IMG/VR virus record: IMGVR_UViG_3300010354_000104
Coordinates: 1 to 57,624 of that record
Reading direction: 5' to 3' (one strand)
DNA: 57,624 nucleotides
DNA from: a virus
This document shows positions 54,497 to 57,624 of the stretch, one piece after another. The notes under the pieces were generated by a model. It made no database searches, had not been told where the DNA came from, and worked only from the letters and a program-made list of their open reading frames with translations. The position numbers and the translations under genes were made by a program. How positions within the stretch are numbered: position 1 is the first letter of the stretch; each line of letters opens with the position of its first letter.

Positions 54497-57400
54497 GTGA
54501 CAGTTACTATTAAATCAAAAGAACAGCTACTTGGCACTTGGGTCAGAAGAATCAAGAATAATACAGATATTACTGACTTTCAGGCAGGCGGCGCCCTAGT
54601 TACTCTGATGGAGGCGGTAGCCCAGCAAGTTTATCAGGCACAACTTTCAGTTCTTAAAGTCTTAGAAGTCACGGAAGTAGACAACCTTACAGATAAACGC
54701 CTTGATGACCTTGCAGAGTCTCTTAAAATCCCCAATGGGCAAGGTGGAATTGGCAGACAAGCGGCACTGCAAGCAACTGGCTCGGTAATAATTGGGTCTG
54801 CCTTTACAAAAATTTCTACACGCGCTTACGCAGGTAAACCCGCCCCCTACGCTGGCTCTACCGTTTTGTATGTTCAAGACGCTTCTGAAATGTTTGCTAA
54901 GACTCCGGTTAATGGCAAAATCTACATCGGTCGAAATACTGTTGACTCCTTTGAAGGTCCACTTTCATATTCTAGTATTTCTTCTACCGGCACCTATTGG
55001 ATTATTAATCTTATTGACCCCCTTACAAAAGACCATCCTTATACCGATGAGATTGTACTTGCTCAAGGCGGCGACAGAACGATTAACGCCTCAACAGTTG
55101 TTCAGGTGCCTGCATATTCAGATGCCCCTGCAATTCAATTTACAACGGATGCGTCAGTTGTTTTGGCGGACGGCGAAGATTTAGTCACCGTACCAGTTAC
55201 ATGTTCTCAATTTGGCGTTATTGGAAATGTTGCCTCTGGTGCTATTACTGAATTTTCCAATCCTCCATTTGCTGGAGCAACGGTTACAAATGATATACCA
55301 TTTGTAAATGGTTCTGATACAGAATCAGACGCTTCTTTAAGACTAAGAATCAAAGACTACCCCAACACCTTGGCTCGCGGTACGATTGGCGCAATCAACT
55401 CGGCACTTTTGTCGGTCGTTGATGCTGACACTAAAAAGAAAGTCGTATCGGCTTCCGTTATTCGTCCTCTTGAAAAAGGCGAGCCAACAACGGTTTATAT
55501 TGATGATGGGTCACTATTGGAGCCTGTTTTTGCTGGGCAAGATTATGAACTTTTGTTGGCCAGAGCGTCTGGTTTAGAGCAAGGCTTTAGAACCGCTCAG
55601 GCTCCTATTACTCCCGCAATTGTAACAGGAGCGCAATCTGCGCCGTATGTATTACAAGCTGGAATGTCAATTACTTTTTTGATTGATAATATTCCATACG
55701 TTTACACTATTGCCCCGTCAAACTACAAAGACCTCACGGCAGCTACAGCTTATGAAGTTGTTCGTGACCTTAACTCAGATGCAGAAGGTATCTTAGACTT
55801 TCGTGTAATTGGGAACGGAACGCAAATCGTTGCGATTGACAGAACCAATGCAGCAGAAGAGATTCGCGTTATTTCTGGAAGTTTGCAGAATGTGCTTGGT
55901 TTTCCAACGGTTTCTCAAAGACCAATCTATCTTTACAAGAACGGCGTCCTTCAGTCATTTAGAGGCAAAACCGCAACAATTTCTTCAAATCCATTTACTA
56001 GTTGGGAAATTACAGGTGCGCCATATACCGGACTTCAGGCAATAATTGACGGCGTTACGGTAAATATTGACGATATTACAAATGCTGACTTCTTGTCTCG
56101 TTTTGGCGTATCTATGACCGCCGCAACTGCAGACAACTGGAGAGAGGTGCTGCAGGCAAAAATCCCTGGAGTGACCATAATTTTTCAAGATAATAGATTT
56201 ATTATTACTTCTAATAAAGAAAACAGCTCTTCAAGCAAAGTTCAAATTACTGCAGGAAGTTGGATTGACTCCGCATCTATTTTTCCATTAAATGAAGACG
56301 ACCGTTTATCTGTAGGCGCTTCAAAAAATTACATATTCAATAGATATACAGGCGATATTCGTTTTGTTTCTCGTTTGCAAGCGGGAGATATCGTTGAAGT
56401 TGCGTCAGTTAATACACGCGCATTTGTTAAATCTACAACCATCTCATCCGGTTTGTATGATTTGTCAAATGACACCCCCGGCTTTGGACAAGCTAAATTT
56501 ATTGTTTCAGTTGATAGCGAAGTGCAAGTAAAAACCACCGGAAGTATTACCGGAGGTTTAATTAAAGTTACTGATGTGGATTCTGCAAACCTTACGGTAT
56601 CTTTAAAAGATAAGTTGGGTAACGGACTTTTTATCAACGCTGAAGTAGATGATTATATTTATCTTACGTCAATCAGTTCCGCCCCTTTAGGGTTTTCAAG
56701 TATTTCAGAAGAGGTTGCTGGATTCTATAGAATTAAAAAAATAATTCGCAGCACTTCTCCGGCAAATGAAGATACAATCGTAATTGAGGTGTCTAGTTAT
56801 CAAGCTAGCATGTTTATTTTAAATACAGAATATGACACAGCTTATCTAGGAACGCCTGTTTTTAAAATATTTTCTTCAACCGCAACTCCTCAGTTAATTA
56901 CACTTACCTCATCCGCTGCGGTAACCGTTGAGGATGTCGCCAATGAAATAAATTCACAAATAGTCGGTGCTACGGCGGAAAGAAGCACTGGACAGTATTT
57001 CTTTTTAAGAACAAACACTTACGTGGATGGTTCGCTTTCTATTCTTGCTGCTTTTGGAAAAGCTAACAATCTATTTGCTGTAGAAAGTGGGACAAGTCTA
57101 CAATCCCATGTTGGCTCATCTTCCTCCGCATTTTTAGATGGAGGATTTCCAGTAGTCACGGAAATCGTTGCCCCCTCGTCGCCCTCGGACGGCCATGGTT
57201 TTAGAGACTATTTAAAAGTCGCTCCTACTTACACACAAATTACGCAAACCTCTGTCAATCCAATAGCGGAAGCTGCTTCTTTTGTTTCATCATACCCGAT
57301 TGGATTTCAGGAAACATGGATTACAGGTAAGCTTGCTGGCTGGACAGGCCGTGTTTATAATACAGAAACTACAGCTCCATTTCAGGGTTTTGTGAGAACA

Positions 57401-57624
57401 GATAGCGCTATTAAGCCTATAGGCGCTATTAATGTTACAACTGAAACATTAAATAAATATGCAAACGTGTCCTTTAGACTCCAAGATTTGTCGGTCACCG
57501 TCGCTGATAAGTTTGTTGTTGAGATGGATTTGGATTCAACCAACAAAACTATTACTTTGCCAATGTACAAACGCGCCATCATTTCTGATGAGCAGTTAAT
57601 TGGTACCTCTGGTAAAGGTCAAAA
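54497..57624 (+). CDS. Baseplate J-like wedge protein (partial, very long)
   Basis: At least 1042 residues, continuing past the right edge. The opening is typical of baseplate J / T4 gp6 proteins: LLGTWVRRIKNNTDITDFQAGGALVTLMEAVAQQVYQAQLSVLKVLEVTEVDNLTDKRLDDLAESLKI. A beta region with VPVTCSQFGVIGNVASGAITEF and NGSDTESDASLRLRIKDYPNTLARGTIGAINSAL then matches the conserved J core. The following repeats of beta-domains make it much longer than usual (about 300-660 residues). GTG start with GAGGAG six bases ahead. Confidence 0.85.
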   Translation, partial: MTVTIKSKEQLLGTWVRRIKNNTDITDFQAGGALVTLMEAVAQQVYQAQLSVLKVLEVTEVDNLTDKRLDDLAESLKIPNGQGGIGRQAALQATGSVIIGSAFTKISTRAYAGKPAPYAGSTVLYVQDASEMFAKTPVNGKIYIGRNTVDSFEGPLSYSSISSTGTYWIINLIDPLTKDHPYTDEIVLAQGGDRTINASTVVQVPAYSDAPAIQFTTDASVVLADGEDLVTVPVTCSQFGVIGNVASGAITEFSNPPFAGATVTNDIPFVNGSDTESDASLRLRIKDYPNTLARGTIGAINSALLSVVDADTKKKVVSASVIRPLEKGEPTTVYIDDGSLLEPVFAGQDYELLLARASGLEQGFRTAQAPITPAIVTGAQSAPYVLQAGMSITFLIDNIPYVYTIAPSNYKDLTAATAYEVVRDLNSDAEGILDFRVIGNGTQIVAIDRTNAAEEIRVISGSLQNVLGFPTVSQRPIYLYKNGVLQSFRGKTATISSNPFTSWEITGAPYTGLQAIIDGVTVNIDDITNADFLSRFGVSMTAATADNWREVLQAKIPGVTIIFQDNRFIITSNKENSSSSKVQITAGSWIDSASIFPLNEDDRLSVGASKNYIFNRYTGDIRFVSRLQAGDIVEVASVNTRAFVKSTTISSGLYDLSNDTPGFGQAKFIVSVDSEVQVKTTGSITGGLIKVTDVDSANLTVSLKDKLGNGLFINAEVDDYIYLTSISSAPLGFSSISEEVAGFYRIKKIIRSTSPANEDTIVIEVSSYQASMFILNTEYDTAYLGTPVFKIFSSTATPQLITLTSSAAVTVEDVANEINSQIVGATAERSTGQYFFLRTNTYVDGSLSILAAFGKANNLFAVESGTSLQSHVGSSSSAFLDGGFPVVTEIVAPSSPSDGHGFRDYLKVAPTYTQITQTSVNPIAEAASFVSSYPIGFQETWITGKLAGWTGRVYNTETTAPFQGFVRTDSAIKPIGAINVTTETLNKYANVSFRLQDLSVTVADKFVVEMDLDSTNKTITLPMYKRAIISDEQLIGTSGKGQ

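Overview
The window is a stretch of a large tailed double-stranded DNA phage with a contractile tail (myovirus type). It holds a major capsid protein, tail sheath, three tube-like proteins, tail assembly genes, a tape measure protein, a hub, a spike, a gp25/LysM wedge protein and a very long baseplate J-like protein. It also carries the metabolic load typical of big or jumbo phages: class I ribonucleotide reductase, dNMP kinase, two deaminases, dUTPase, a GroEL-type chaperonin, SSB and an SbcCD-type nuclease. No host housekeeping genes, rRNA or tRNA were seen. The host cannot be named. GmhA, a periplasm-style lytic transglycosylase and flagellar sigma-28-like promoters suggest a motile, probably Gram-negative bacterium (inference).

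Layout. 1-7584 is a leftward operon for DNA metabolism: SbcC-like (cut by the window edge), a Mom-like DNA modification protein, SbcD-like, a second metallophosphoesterase, a small zinc protein, a chaperonin, a methyltransferase-fold relic and SSB. At 7585-7713 transcription diverges. 7714-13743 runs rightward: a winged-helix replication initiator candidate with five 24-bp internal repeats (possible origin), five unrecognised probably structural genes, and dNMP kinase. 13802-16910 is nrdB-nrdA-deaminase. 16948-28004 holds abundant virion-type proteins, a holin/XhlA-like pair, a GIY-YIG homing endonuclease and a block of modular polyvalent proteins that share linker peptides and an 80-bp DNA repeat. 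28091-32116 and 36043-38874 are small-gene and accessory modules behind promoters that match the flagellar sigma-28 consensus. They include an alliinase/TAA1-like aminotransferase, a deaminase and GmhA in one overlapping operon. 32270-33805 is the capsid gene. A lone leftward ClpX-like ATPase (34258-35172) lacks the ClpP-docking loop. 38882-39831 has dUTPase and one unknown gene, and 39945 to the right edge is the tail and baseplate operon.

Two promoter classes stand out by eye. One is TAAAGTnn-N11-nnCGATAA, found upstream of accessory genes. The other is a TAAAATA-type element shortly upstream of nrdB, the capsid gene, sheath, tube, tape measure and baseplate genes, and it is probably a late or highly expressed class. 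Rho-independent terminators separate the modules.

The tail sheath reading frame is broken by one nucleotide near 41840. Gene density is very high: many starts overlap the previous stop, and no stretch over about 155 bases lacks a gene. The largest gaps (7585-7713, 28005-28140, 32117-32269, 39832-39944) contain promoters, hairpins or terminators, listed below. All family assignments come from reading translated motifs by eye, without a database search.
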